Assembly (NCBI RefSeq): GCF_036370855.1
Contig: NC_088100.1
Span: forward strand, 38,204,563-38,268,562
Direction: 5' to 3'
From: Dromaius novaehollandiae
Taxonomy: Eukaryota; Chordata; Aves; Casuariiformes; Dromaiidae
Length of the DNA: 64,000 nt
Below the pieces are notes generated by a model, which did no database searches, had not been told where the DNA came from, and saw nothing but the letters and a program-made list of their open reading frames with translations. The position numbers and the translations under genes are program-made. Shown here one piece after another: positions 11,536-25,000 of the stretch (position 1 is its first letter; every line of letters starts with the position of its first letter).

Positions 11536-14500
11536 TGCTTCATCTCAAGGACAGGGTCAGGGGGAGCAAGAACAACTATTTTACTCCAGAAAGCCCTCAT
11601 TATCTTCCATTTTTTTCCCCCTAGTCATCATTTCTTTCTAAACATACCCATTGCTTTGCCAGGTACTCTTTCTTGCTCTCACAGCTCTATTTTTATAGAA
11701 AATAATATGAAGGAAGAAATAAAGACCATTTTGGATGCTCAAGTTAATTAAGCAAATTTGGTTCAACTTCAAAAGAAAAAAAAAGGAATAGAAAAAAAGT
11801 AAGTCAGGAGCCAGTTCCCCGTACTTCAGTAGCATTCTTAATGAGCTGACCTGTGAGAAATTATTTTTGTCTACTTTTTAGTTCCCTCAGTAAAGAGTTC
11901 TCAGCATTGTCTCTTTTCAGTATTGTCCTATGTCTTGACTCAGCTATACAGCAGCACAACAAATCCTTTATTACGTTCTCACCAGTGTAGGTATATTTTA
12001 TACTAAGTAGGATTATGCTATCCTTCCACCAAAGCACATAGAAACGAGGTTGGGGCAAAAGATATTTGAGGGTGGTATTTTGAGATCAGAGTCACACTAA
12101 GGAATTTTCAAGTGACTGGTGTTGCACAGCTGTGAAAACGATGAGACACAATATGAGATTTTTGTAACAGGCCCAGAGAGATGAGGTTTAATGATATCAA
12201 GTAGTGTGATGATTCACTGGTTTACTCTGTGGGACATGGCTGTTAGGAGCCTTCCTCAGGTCCTTTTCTTCCTGCATCCTGCTTTTGTGTGACTTAAAGC
12301 TTTGTGTTCAGCCTTTTTCAGCCTGAGCAGTTTTCAGCCAGCTTTTTCTCAATTCCTCCTAATGAAGAGCCCTGTTTTACTAGTGAAGCCAATACTCTTG
12401 CACAAACACATTTTCCCTGTCCTCACACAACTGTGGATAGCTTTATGCAAATGACAGGCTGAAGGGAAGAAAATAACAGAAAGCTTCTCTTTATAAAAGC
12501 TTCTTGTTCTAAAAAGTAGGAAGCTTAATCCATTTGCTCCACTCTCTTGAGGAGTATTTCCCTTTAACAGTTAGTAAAACTGATCTGGGACTCAGCTGCT
12601 TCTTTTGTAAAAATGGCATATGCCACTGAACCTTCAGATGCCTCAGCACAGATATTTTAAACACGCAAGCATTCACAAAAAGTCATGTGCAGATGGTATA
12701 AGACTTAAACATAGCTTCTCCCTTTCCCTGGGACTTGATTATCTCCTGTCTTACTCTTTATATCGCTTGTACTGCTTGTACCTTCTAATTTATATCTCTG
12801 TAAAACATTGCCATCCTGGTAAGGTGACACTTTGCACACACCTATAACTGGCAGCATAAGATACAAAGTAGGAGAAAATCAAGTCTTCGGTTCCAATCTG
12901 TCCTGCAGAAGAAAAAACAATCTACAGAGAAAAGGCGGAAAGGAATTACCAGCCAGCTAGGACAGCAGAAGATAAACAAAACTATTATTCTTCTGTCAGT
13001 CAAGGAAGCAGAGAAAAGAATTCTTTAGTGAACCCAACCACTTAATTTAGGATTGTATTTCACAGACCCAAAAATATGAGTATCTAATGAAAGGAAGTCT
13101 GTAAAAATGTTTTCAGGAGTTTTCCCTGAAAGAATATGAATGAATGTCACCCTGCTACCTTCAACAGAGTGCTAAGTCACTCTAACAAACAGCAGTGATT
13201 GACTCTATAGCATGCTTACATGGCACTTAATCAGTATTTATTTGTGGACAGCAAGCATAGCAATGCCTATTTCAATATAGCTAAAATGCTAGGCATCTGC
13301 CTAATGCACCTGAAAAACTGTTAGGAAGCTAATTTCCTCTCTCAAGGGAGAGAGAATACTCCCCGTGCATCTTTCATGCTGCAAGAGGAATACTGAAAAG
13401 ATTAATGCTTCTGAATAAGGAAGCTGGGCCATCAACAGCCGCCCATGCTGCTTGCGTGAGAAGAGAGGAAAGCAAAGAAGGGGAACGTGACAGCCTCCCT
13501 GTAACACAACAGCTGCTGGAAAAGGTTAAGGTCTGTGACTCTCTAACATGCCTAAGTGGTCTTTTACCAATATATATACACCAAACCATGCAGCAGTGCG
13601 TATTTATAGTGTTTGTGCATAGATCAGACATACATATATAAAGCTTATAGGTATATAGATAATATAATCGTAAACACAAATGCTAGTCAGAATTTCTATA
13701 TGAAGCTAAGCAAATCAAGCTGACTCAAAGTACTGTCAGCTGTGAATGTTTGACGGCTATGACCCCTTCACAAACCATTGTGACTTAGATTTTTTTTCTT
13801 TCCCTTTAGATCTATCCCCAGCTCCCAATTATATCAATATTTTAATTCTCTAAAAGAAAATAAATGCATAAATCCCAATATTCTCTATGAAGGATGCAGA
13901 TGAAAATGAAAGAAGGACAAAACATTTGCACAAGCTTATAACTGTCAGCTTTTTCAAAATGTAGGTTTTCAAACTATTCTGGGAGAAATGTAGATAGTAA
14001 CAAAAACTGAATCAACTGGGTACATAAATCTATTGATTTACATGAAACATTAATACTTAATGTATCTGTTACATTGTCTAGAGGCTGCTTTTTTTAGTGG
14101 GTTAAAGGAAAGTACTGCACATCTCCAGAATGCTCTACATGTTGTCAGAGAAGTTTTTTAACAGCTGAAGAGCTACTTTGTTGTTAAGCAGAGTATCAGC
14201 CATGAAAGTTGTAGACATACTCAGAATACAGAACTACCAGAAACTAACAGCCTCAGTAATAAAATGGTATGACCTAAGCAGCACTATCAGGTGAATAAAA
14301 GTGAATTTACACTTTCACTTCTCACAGTTATTCTTCATTTTGGCACCTTTGTTAAAATGAAAACACAGGAAGTTTTCACTAGCTTTAATCAGGCTCCCAG
14401 GAAAGTCCAACAGCAGAAGAGAGAAACTAGTGGCAGACAGGGATGGGTTAAAAAAAGCTCAACCTTAGCCTAACCCTGCTTTTATGGAAATCAGTGCCTT

Positions 14501-15380
14501 CTAGTGGAACAAAACAGGACAGAGATTTTTGAAAACAGAACCTGTTATCCTTTCTTATTCATTACTTCTTTTCTGTAAGCTACCTTTTGTTGTGGGGAAA
14601 AGAAATAAGCACTGCTGTATCCCCAGGATCTAGAGCTATGTTACTCTTACACTGCATAATGTGCAAATAGAAATATGTCAACTAACACAAATGCTAATAC
14701 AGGTTTGATGCTCTTTCTGTCTCAGTCTGGAGTGCAGCTCATGGGAACTCAGCTGGGAACTGAAATGGAATATATGGAGTTGTTTGTAGTATCAGCACTG
14801 AAATTTAGTCAGGCAACTTCTATAATTTTACATCCATTCTGACCTAGCAGAGTTATTCCTTTTTTATAATTAAGGCTATCATAACAGTAATAGGAGCCAT
14901 ATCTGAAATTGGAGAAATGCTACTTTAGTAAAAAAGAACATGATAAAAACTGCCTCATCAGAATAGGAAAATACTCAAAGGTATTAACATTTCATAAGAA
15001 ATGGGTATACAAGTCATTTAAGCTGTAGAAATAAGCCTGTTGCTTATTTTCATATTATTGTGTTTATACAAAGACCATCTCGTAATCAAAATAATATCCT
15101 CTATAATTTGTATTTAACATTGCACATGAAATAATTTCCACCCATTTCAACAAAAGCAGGTTGTTGACTTCTGCTCCACATAATATATCTCTGGGATTCT
15201 CAAGCTGACTATTGAATTTTATCCAGATAGTTTATTTGACATGCCCATAGCAAAAAAGAAAATAATGCACTCCTTTCCTATATAAAGTGGTGGATCTCAG
15301 CATCTTAACACAGTCAAAGCAATCTAGCATGCAACAGAAATGAAAACAGCTATAGCAGGTCAATAAGGAATAAACAGTAC
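11536..15380. other. AT-rich intergenic DNA, no gene seen
   Basis: No recognisable gene or repeat occurs in this interval. The open frames are short and without motifs. Confidence 0.6.
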
Positions 15381-15496
15381 AAGAAAAAAAAGAAAAAAGA
15401 AAAGAAAAAGAAAAAAGAAAAGAAAAGAGAAAAGGAGAAAAGAAAAAGAGAAAAGGAGAAAAGAAAAAGAAAAGGGGAAAAGGAAAAGAAAAAAGA
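15381..15496. repeat. 116-nt pure polypurine tract (A/G)
   Basis: Every base on the + strand from 15381 to 15496 is A or G, arranged as AAAAG- and AAAGG-type units. A roughly 21-bp sub-unit appears twice in the middle. This is a degenerate purine-rich microsatellite. Long homopurine tracts can form triplex (H-DNA) structures and are often polymorphic, but no function is shown here. Confidence 0.95.
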
Positions 15497-18400
15497 CAAT
15501 ATGAGTGATCTATTTTTAATAAAAAATAAATAGAATATGCAATTAAAGACTGTGCTATGAGAAGTTAGAACTGTTTTATAATAGGCATGTTTTGAAAAGT
15601 TCTGGCTGACTTAAAAGCTACACAGAGTGGTCACTTCATTGATTGCAAAAGCTGTTTGATAGTGCATGGAACAGTCCATCATGATTTATAGACGGTGAAA
15701 AACAGCATATCCATGTGACACTGCAAAACTAGTTTCAGGCAGGCAAATGTTCCTGTCTGTGAAGAAGCATTTACCACAAAAAAGAACCTACCTAATGACC
15801 AAGGTTAAGGGCTAGGATATCCACATACTTTGTGGCTTTTCTTTATGGATCTCCTCTGTTCCACATAAGATTGAGGTCTACATTGTCCCATTCTCATTTA
15901 TACAGGGCAGGCATAGATCCATGAGCAAGTAGTTTTGTACTAATAGAAAAATATAAACAAGCCTGATTCAGTAAACATAAGACTGGTTACTTTTCCAAAA
16001 ACAGAAATGCTTTATTACTGCAGGTAAATACGCCAGCCACTGAGATATAGAAAGTCTGCAGTAGGCTTAACAAACTGCACAATACTCCTCTCAAAATTCA
16101 CTTAACATTTTGCTTAATGGAAAAAAAAAATTAGTCTTTAGCAAACATAATTTAAACAAAGAAAAAATGATTTGTTCAGATCTACCCCAAGCTTTGTGAT
16201 GTTATTCTTTTTTAAATTAATTTAATGGAAAATTAGTTCTCTTCCCCATCCAGCTAAAGACCTATACTATATACAATTAAGTCTTGTCTAGACATGTTCA
16301 GCTTGCTTTTCTGCTGAAAGTCAACACTTGACCTTTTTACACACAAAGTATTGCTTTCTACAAATTATTATTTTCAGATTAAATAATTCCAACACTTTTT
16401 TCCTCAGAGACGCAGCTGCCATTAAAAAGTAATTACAGAACACATTCTGCCTATTCATGTTTCACTATTAAAAGGCATTTCCTGAGCAACAAATAAACCT
16501 CTAAGATTATATTTGACAAGGAAAGAAATGAGATTTAATAAATGTAGCCCAATTTACTTTTTTTTTCATTATAGATTAGTAAATAGTGAATAGAGAATAG
16601 TAAAATTTAGGCAACGATGAGAAGTGCTGTTTTTGTTTTTTTCCTATTCTCAAGGGACATATTTTGATATTATACCCAGAATCTTCATTTCTTAAATAGT
16701 GCTAATCTACCCATAAAGAGTCTGCAAAAAAAAAAAAAAAAATTACCTTATAGATGTACAGGTTATGAGTGTTGGGGTAGACAATATCTCTGTGACCAAG
16801 GAACAGTCAGAAGTCCTAAAAAGTGCTCTGACTCTAAAATTTAGCTACTTAACATGAATAAATTAAATGCGTGGAACCACAACAAGGTTAGCATTTGTTA
16901 AGGTCATGTTTTTTTTCTGAATCTGAATTTACATGCTGATGGATTATTCATGAGCGTATTATCAATTAACCTGAAGGAAACAAACAAAAGGCCTTAACTG
17001 GGGAAGAAATAATGAGAAGAGTTAACATGTTCACGAGAAAGCTGAAAAGATTTAAGATAATAACATGATTGCTCTAGCTTTCATGTTCCGTATCTTTACG
17101 GGTGTAAATGGCAACCATAAAACCTGGGAATTACTTCATCCTATTTGAATTGGAAAACTATTTAATTCTGAGCCTGCAACACAAATAATCGTGTAATCAG
17201 ATGAAAACACTTCTATAGAGCTTTTGCTCCCATTAAAAACATCTGCAGTGTCACATTACCTGTGGCATTCCTGACTTTACAGCATTATCTGTCTCATGCA
17301 CATCTTGGTTAAAGTGCCAGGTCTAGCCTTTCTTGAGAGTTTTTCAACACGTTTTCCTTCTCTACTTACATAGACTCATTGCCTATGCTGCCTAATGCTT
17401 TTTAAAAATAACCCCACACCATCTAGGGCAAATATACAAGTAAGTAATGTTCCATCACCAGGCAGCCAAGGTTTATTTGTTTCTCAAGGAGATTTAGGGA
17501 ACCCTTATTGAAATGCTGAGAGTTAAGGCAAAGTGCAAACTTCAGTGATCTATCTGGTTTCAGAGAACTGTTACAGCCAGACAGCGAGCAGAAAATACTG
17601 CTTACTAAGTCACTGAAATCTTTGTCTTGGGAAACTAGCCAACAGTCCTGGCAGTCATCCTGGTCTTCTGGAAGATGGTAACTGCTGTCACTGCATGCGA
17701 GTGTGATTCAAAAAGCATCAATGAAAATGCCAGTCCCCTTGTTCAGACTAAAAGGTAAAAGTAAATAAATGCACCTCTATGTGGGGGCAAAAGCTAGAGC
17801 TTAAGCAAAGTCAGACTGTGATCTCAGAGGTTTTCCTGGGGCAGATGGCACATACACAAGCTGACGGGTTAGTTGTGGCCATGCATGTTTCTCTATGTGG
17901 AGGAACACAAGGAGAAACAGCATAGCATCACAGCGGGAAGCTGTGCCGTGCAGCTGCGAGGTGCAGCTTCATTCGTTTCCTGGCTGGATGTACATGCGCT
18001 CTTAAGTTTCTAAGAGAACTGCCAAAATGCAATGGAAACGAGATTGCACCCAAGGCATACCAGGCTCTTATCACCAATTACTCCCTCTACCAGTAACAAC
18101 CCATCAAGGTCCCAAAGTCTGGGTAACATTTTAACTAAAGGACCAGCAGTACAAAGAGGGCAGTTCCAACGTACTAGCAGTCACACAGCCAGATAAGAGA
18201 GCCAACAGTGCCAGCCCTGTGAAACCACACGTGTCAGGCAGGAGGTGAAGAGAAGGGAGATGTCGCAGAGTTACCTGCTGCTCTCCTGGAGCAGGTTCTC
18301 ACAGTGACATGCAACTACTGCTACAACTTCCAAAGACAGGCAGTACAGGGGAGGTGAGTGATAGATGCCACATTATGGTTTTCAAATTGAATACAGAGCT

Positions 18401-18943
18401 GTGTGCTTCTCAGGTAGTCCATGAAGCCTCAGAGTTAATCAACAGCGCTGACAAAGTGCTGTAAGTAGTATTTGACCACTATCACAAATTGACTAAGATA
18501 GACAAGACTTGTCTGGAAAGGCCCATGATCCCATGGTCAGGATTTTTTTTCTCTCGCTCTCTTTTCTGCAATGAATAAAGATTTTTGGCTTGGTGTGTCA
18601 TGATTGATGTTAATGACGCTTAAAGTTCTTCAGCGATTCTCAAAGACCCGAATTTGATTATTGTTTTTCTGCTCTGAAGCTCTTTAATAACTTCAAATAG
18701 GAGAAAGGAATTTCAGAATGATTCTAAAATCATGCAAAGTCATACAGATGTATGCATGAGGGAGTTTTCAAAAAGAAGACATGTCCCATGAGAATGCCGC
18801 ATGTGCTCAGGAAATATCAGTGTGTGATTATATCTTAAGTATTTTCCAAAGCATACATCTTGTATGCATTCTTACAGACCAGTTAAAGAACAGCTTCTCA
18901 TTTATTTTCCAAAAACATTTTCTCCATCAACATCCAATCATGT

Positions 18944-18966
18944 CTGCTCTCAAAAAGTGAGAGCAG
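18944..18966. repeat. Perfect 8-bp hairpin
   Basis: The arms CTGCTCTC (18944-18951) and GAGAGCAG (18959-18966) are exact reverse complements around a 7-nt A-rich loop. The hairpin is isolated, with no downstream T-tract or gene context, so it is probably a chance feature. Confidence 0.6.
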
Positions 18967-20675
18967 GAAAAAAGGGCATCTAAGAATGCCAGTTAATGTT
19001 AACATGTGCATTATTGTCCTAAGTGCTAATACCCTCTGTACAGATTAGATATCAACTAACAGACATGCTTTTTGGTAGGTTTGCTAGAATATGGGTACAA
19101 TTTGCAAAAACATTGAAAAGACTTAGAAACCTAAGTAAATTTAAGTTCTGCTTTTGTACAGGGAAACTTCCTAATGTCAGTCATTTCTGAAAACAAAACT
19201 TAGATGCCTAAATGAACTAGCCTATATCTTTCCTGCAGATTGCTGAATTAGGATAGAGTTACCTAAATTAGCTCAAAACAGGTTGACTGAGATACCTGCA
19301 GCCAGCCACAACTGCAAAGATCTCGGCCTCTGTCAAAGTGCACGTTACATGCTTTACTTTCCATTCAGGGGCTCCGCTAGGTTTGATGTACGCTAACCTC
19401 GTATTTCCTTATACCAAGAGACAAATAAGCAAACGCTATCCAGAAGGAATAGCAGACGAACACAGGCTTTGAAACAGTGCTACCCCCACACTAGGGCTCC
19501 TAACAACATTAAGTGAAACCTTGCCCCAGGCCAGTCTTTTTTTCTCTTTTATTTTTCCAGCTATTGAATTTGTCTTTGTACTTCTGCAACTCTGAATTGT
19601 GACTTGGCAACATGAGATTGGCAAGGCGAAGGCATTTGTCATACAGGTATTAGATGCCAGACAAAACAGCAACTGACTGGAGAGACAGCTGTCATAGGTT
19701 ATATAAAAGGTACCTCTACCTTATGTAGAAGCAATAGATGACTATCTTTTTAATACTTTTTGAGTTTCAGTTGAAAAATACAGTAAAGAACAAATGAATG
19801 CATCCCAAGCTTTCTTTTCAACCTCATCTGGTCCTGTTCATTGGCTTACAGCAGCTGCTTAAAAATATATAGGTTTGCAGTTCGTCTAAGCATGCTGGAA
19901 AGGACATATTGAATGGAAGGAATAAATGAAATACTGAAAGTGCGAAAAAGTGAGGAAGCTACTTTTCTGTGACTGTGGAACTGTACAATAATAGTGAAAG
20001 TTTTACCAGTAGCCTCAAAAATGCTGAGGTGTTATGCAGTTCCTATTCATAGTGGACTCCCTAATAGAATATATAAAAGTACCAAGCTGTGCCCCTGTAC
20101 TTTGCAAAGACTGAGTTGACTTTTTCACAGTAAATTACTATTATTAAATCTGAAACTGCTTGCCGTTCAAGAAAGCACTCTGACCCCAGCTTAAATGAAC
20201 TTATGACCTCCAGCATGATCAGCTCCCAGTTATGCTAATAACCATCATCAGTGAATTTATATTAGAAGCAATAATATTCCAGCACTGAAAGCTTTAGTGG
20301 CTTTTTTTAATATGACCTAAACATGATTTAACCATGTTAACAACTGCGCTCTGGCCATTTCCATGGCACCACATTAGTTTTAAAACATGATGTTTATTTA
20401 CTTGGTATCAGAGTGCTGAAGTTCAGAATATTTTAACCCAGTTGTAAAAGAAGTAACTTTTGCCAGGCCTAGATTTAATTTCATGTCATAAATTGCATTC
20501 TGAGCTACTCTTCAAGCAGGAAAGCCCTAACCAAGAGAGCACCTTTGTTTGTTACGCTGTCTGCACCACCTCCTTTGGAGGCACAGTCAAGCTAGCAGTT
20601 GTTAAAATACAAACTATTTGCCAGTCTACTGTTCATAAGTGATGTGCCTTTGCTGTTTCAGCATCACATGACAAC

Positions 20676-20691
20676 AATTAATTAATTAATT
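20676..20691. repeat. AATT tetranucleotide run (4 units)
   Basis: Four AATT units form a 16-bp palindromic run. Such runs contain TAAT cores typical of homeodomain binding sites, but a simple microsatellite is the plainer reading. Confidence 0.7.
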
Positions 20692-21969
20692 CTGTCTTTC
20701 AAAAAAGTATGTAGCTTGTACATTCAAATTTCTTCCACTGACAGGAACCCTTTCCTGTAGCAAGTTTCCAGGAACCTTTCTTCCACTTGCAGGAAGCTGG
20801 TTCTTCAGTCCTCTCTTTTACCTTCAGAGTATGAATAGTAGAAAAGGGAGACAGGCAATGATATAGCCTTGACCTGTGCTGTAGGCTGTGAGTATCCAGA
20901 GCCCTGCCTTGTCCCAAATCTGAGTCAGAGCGGTCTCAGTTATTTTTTGCTTTACTCAACTCCCGTGAAAGAAATTGCAGGTATACCTGGTTCACCCTCC
21001 AACTAGTATGACTCTTAATGTGTTCCATGCCAGTACCCCATTGCCAACGGAGGTCATCTGCACTGAGGGAGGGGAAAGAACCTCAGAAAGCCACCCTTTT
21101 CACTCTCTTTAGAGCATTTTAACACTGTCAGAATGACACCAGGAGGCCCTAACAGAACTAAGAAACAACCCAACAATGATCTGTGGGACTCTGCAGGATC
21201 TATGTTGTGCAAGTGTGTTCCTAAGAGTTTATTGAACAACAACAAGCACATGGTATGGTACTGAAATGCATTATTCATCACAAATACATCAGAAAACTGT
21301 AATTAAAGAGTGTTTGGCATTAGAGTATCAGCTGAATTTTAAGAGTAGGAAAAACTGAGTTTATTAATACATTCAGCTGATCATAGAATTTCATGACAAT
21401 TGGTCAAAAAAAAGTTCAAATACTTTTTCTCTTCATGTGTTAGATATGTTATAGGAAAAAAACAAATCAAAAATAGATTCAAAAAAGAGCAAAAAAATTT
21501 TTTATTTTTTCTTTACATTTGGTAATCAAAAATTACAAATTTACAAATCTTAGAAATTCGTCCCCATTGTTGCATTTTCTCTCCCTATTTGTCCACAGAA
21601 TGGAACAATTAATTAGGTCTACTGTCTTTTTCTCTTCCCTTTTTTTTCTTTTTTTTTTTAGACTCCTAGTCTCATTCCAATGAAAGAAATGAAACCTTAC
21701 AGAGTTGGAAACTGAAAAATGAGACATTTTTAAGTTTACTTCTTTAAAAACATTCAAAATATTAAGGATGCATGATTTTGTTTTGAAATTTCTGCTTAAA
21801 AGATAAACGTATTTCTTCAAAAGGAGACTCTTTTGATGGGGAAATCTTTCAAGTGAAAAACTGCAGCTAACTCTGCTCATAGTACTGAGGTTTTTCCAGG
21901 TCTGGCTTGGGAAGTCCCATAACCATAAATCAGTGGAGGCTGGAAAAAATATTGGGGAGTTCATGTTCA

Positions 21970-22062
21970 CATGGAACTCACTCACTCTTGGGCATCCTGT
22001 GCTGGCCACCATAAGAGACAGAATGCTGGACTAGATGGACTTTTGCTCTGGTTCTGTAACAA
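21970..22062 (+). mobile_element. Probable old CR1-like LINE 3' fragment
   Basis: The stretch around 22018-22050 contains a phrase (GACAGAATGCTGGACTAGAT, then GGAC) typical of the 3' region of ancient CR1/L3-like elements in amniotes. The rest of the copy is strongly diverged and its boundaries are guesses. A repeat-library search would be needed to name the family. Confidence 0.5.
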
Positions 22063-25000
22063 GACTTCGGCACTTTTTCTAGTTTATATTCAGGAATAAT
22101 AAACCAAACAGGCAGACCTCAAACAATTTAGGACATGAAGCTCATAATTAGAATTCCTAATGTAAAATGCATTAATGCTCATAAAGGATACTAAAATAAT
22201 TCAGTAAGCCTGGTATCATTAACTCTTAATGGCTAGCTGGTGACAACACGCATCATGCTTCATTGTTGTATTAAACCTTTAATACAATCATATTTTTAAA
22301 CATGCAATGTGGGATGGAGAAAGCTGAGTTATTTTGATCCTGATATTAATTTTATTAGCAAGAGAGTGCCAGAAGAGACTCTTCCTCTACATGTAATTGC
22401 TGAGGACCTTGTGATTTTGTCCAGAATGTCACAGAAAGGAGGAAGGAAAAATATGCATTTCTTTCAAAACATTTGATTTCTGCATTAACTCCTAGTATTT
22501 TTGCTTCTCCATCTCTCACTTGTAACAGTGCTCTTAGGACAGAGAACTTCTGAGAGATACAAAGGCTACACCTGGGTAAGAAGATTCTTGGATTGAAGCA
22601 ATAGCGAGAAATTGCACAACCACCCTGAATTGTTGGCAGCCATGAACTAAGGGAAAGCAATTCTCAAAGCCACAAGAAATAGTCAAGAAAAGTCAAAGAT
22701 TTGCCTTCCATACATACAGATTTACATACACCTACCCGTCATTGTGGTCTTTGAGACTCTTTTTTCCAGCATGACAGAAACACAGGTATGAGGGAGTTGC
22801 ACCTTCACTAGTTTAGTAAACTGAATATAGCACAGAGACTTACTATGAATTCTAAAGTCCGTTCTTTAATTAGGTAAGGTAAAATCCCAATAACCCAGTG
22901 TAGTAAGGAGACAGTTCTATAGTGTAGACAAGCTTATTTTTCATATCGAGCATGAGGTTTTTCTTTTATGCATTTTATCTTATCATCTCTACACACTTTG
23001 AATTACTGTAATCAGTTCTCCTCTTCACTCAGTTTTACAGTCTGCTTTCAGACAGCTACGATACGCTCTGTAGTCCTTTGCTTGGCCAAGCCATACCTTT
23101 TAAAAGTTAATTTAGCCTTTCCTTGTAAGTCTATAGTACATCTGGTCTCCTAATCACTTTTACTGCTCTTCTCTTTCTTTCTTCTCTATTGTCATATTTC
23201 TTGTAGGATGCCAGAATGGAATGCAGTATTTCACGTGCAAATGCTAAAGAGAAAGGAAAGTATCATCTTCTTGCTTTGCCATCAGTGTCCTGCTCCCACA
23301 AAAATACAGTGAACAATACCTCTCTGCCTTCCTTGTTCCTCCCAACCCCTTCCAATTTCTAAACATACATTCCTTTCAAAACACATGCGATGTAGTACCC
23401 CAGAAAGATGCAAAGACTTAAGATAAAGCAGGAGAGGGCTGGGAAGGCAAAGCAAAAGAGGAAGAGTTCAGTAGATGAAGAACATATAAAACTAAATGTG
23501 GCACAGTGGCTGAAAATAGATAACAATTGATCAATGATCAAATAGGAAAAGAAGTAGAGAACAGATTGACTAGGCTTTTTAACCTTATGCATGCAATCAT
23601 ACCTGTAACTAAGTGGAAGTAAATCCTAATAAGGCAGAGAGGTTGCCTTTTACATCTGCTTTGTCAGAATGTAAACAGCTACACAATGTGTTAGACAGCA
23701 GAGAATCAAACTCCATATGTTCTCAAATCTGTTGAGCCTTTTGTATGCCATTTTTTAAAACAGGGAAATCATCAAAATCAGCTCTTTCCTACAAAAATTT
23801 AGTTTGAACAGATGAGCATGTTTTCATGAAAAAAATAGTATTTCATGGAAATACTCCCAACTTCTAGTCCTCTATGTCTAGAGATCCAGAAGCCTTGTGT
23901 TCTGAAGCCAATGATTTTCATCTACTGGGGAAGGAGGGCAAACTGGGAAACCCCCTTGGCATGCAGAAACTTTGGAGCAGCACAGCCTGAGGAGTGCAGA
24001 GTGAGTGGGACTATCATTTGAAGTGTGAGGAACACATTGGCCCAGATTCTTTGAAGATCTGTGTTTCTGTTTTTCAGAGCTGGGAGAGAAGGCTGGTTTA
24101 GCTTTCCCTTTCTATTCCCGCACTGCAGCTAGGTGACTGCCTTAACTTCTGCTATTTTCTGAAAGTCCCCAAGAAATCATTAGTTGATATGAGCTGGAAC
24201 ATGGCACTTCGATCCAACCATGTTCCTTCCTCATATACTATGACTAAGAAAATTGTGGGTTGGCCCAAGAAATCGGATTCTGAGTTCAGCGTCCACTGAG
24301 AGTGATTGTATGCAGCAAGGCAGGTCATTATGGCACAGAGGAGCACTAATCCAACAGTCTGATCTACTGACTTTCCCGGTGTTACAATCAGACTTCTAGA
24401 TTGTTGCTCCTTGAAAGGTTATCCCAAGCAGACATGAACAATATACAGACTTGTCAGGTGAAGCCTGCTCACATAAAGAGCCCTGCAGTTAGAACAAGAG
24501 AAAAACAGAAGTAGTAAGAAGACAGTGAAAAGCACTGAACTCACAAGGCTCATTTTCCACAAGGAAGAATTATACTGGCTGTAATGATTTACTCTTATCT
24601 AAGCAGAATTTATGTGGAACTTAGTCTAGGTCATGGAAATCTTAAATTGTTAAAGTTAAAACAATGAAAAAAATTACCATTTTACATCCATATAGCAATC
24701 TATCAAAGGTTGCTTGAAGGTAAGAGACATGCAAAGTACTCTGATCAAGAAAAGAATAAAGCAGGGTTGAAAATTTAGTCCGACCTGTTTAAGCATGTTA
24801 AATTCTCAGTTACATTCTGATTAACTTATAAGTGGTTATTCAGCTTGGCTCCTTTTGTAGATCCTCTGCTTTTCAGACCATGTACAGCTGGATTACACTG
24901 GATAGAGGAATTCACACACATTGGCAGCATCTGAAATACAGCAAGCCATCTTACCAAATCTTTTTTCCTTGTATACACTTGACCCCAGCTCTGCTAGCCA

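Larger units (their letters stand above)
15497..21969. other. AT-rich intergenic DNA, no gene seen
   Basis: This interval holds AT-rich non-coding sequence with a poly(A) run near 16727-16742, a small hairpin at 18944-18966 and an AATT tetranucleotide run at 20676-20691. I see no coding region. Confidence 0.6.

Noticed and set aside
17937-17970. Inverted repeat GAAGCTG ... CAGCTTC with a palindromic GCAGCTGC inside
   Set aside because: The 7-bp arms are too short to stand out in 64 kb, and nothing nearby supports a function.
21533-22012. 159-codon minus-strand frame
   Set aside because: It has low-complexity Lys/Phe/Ser runs from A/T-rich DNA, overlaps T-runs and a probable old CR1-like scrap, and shows no motif.
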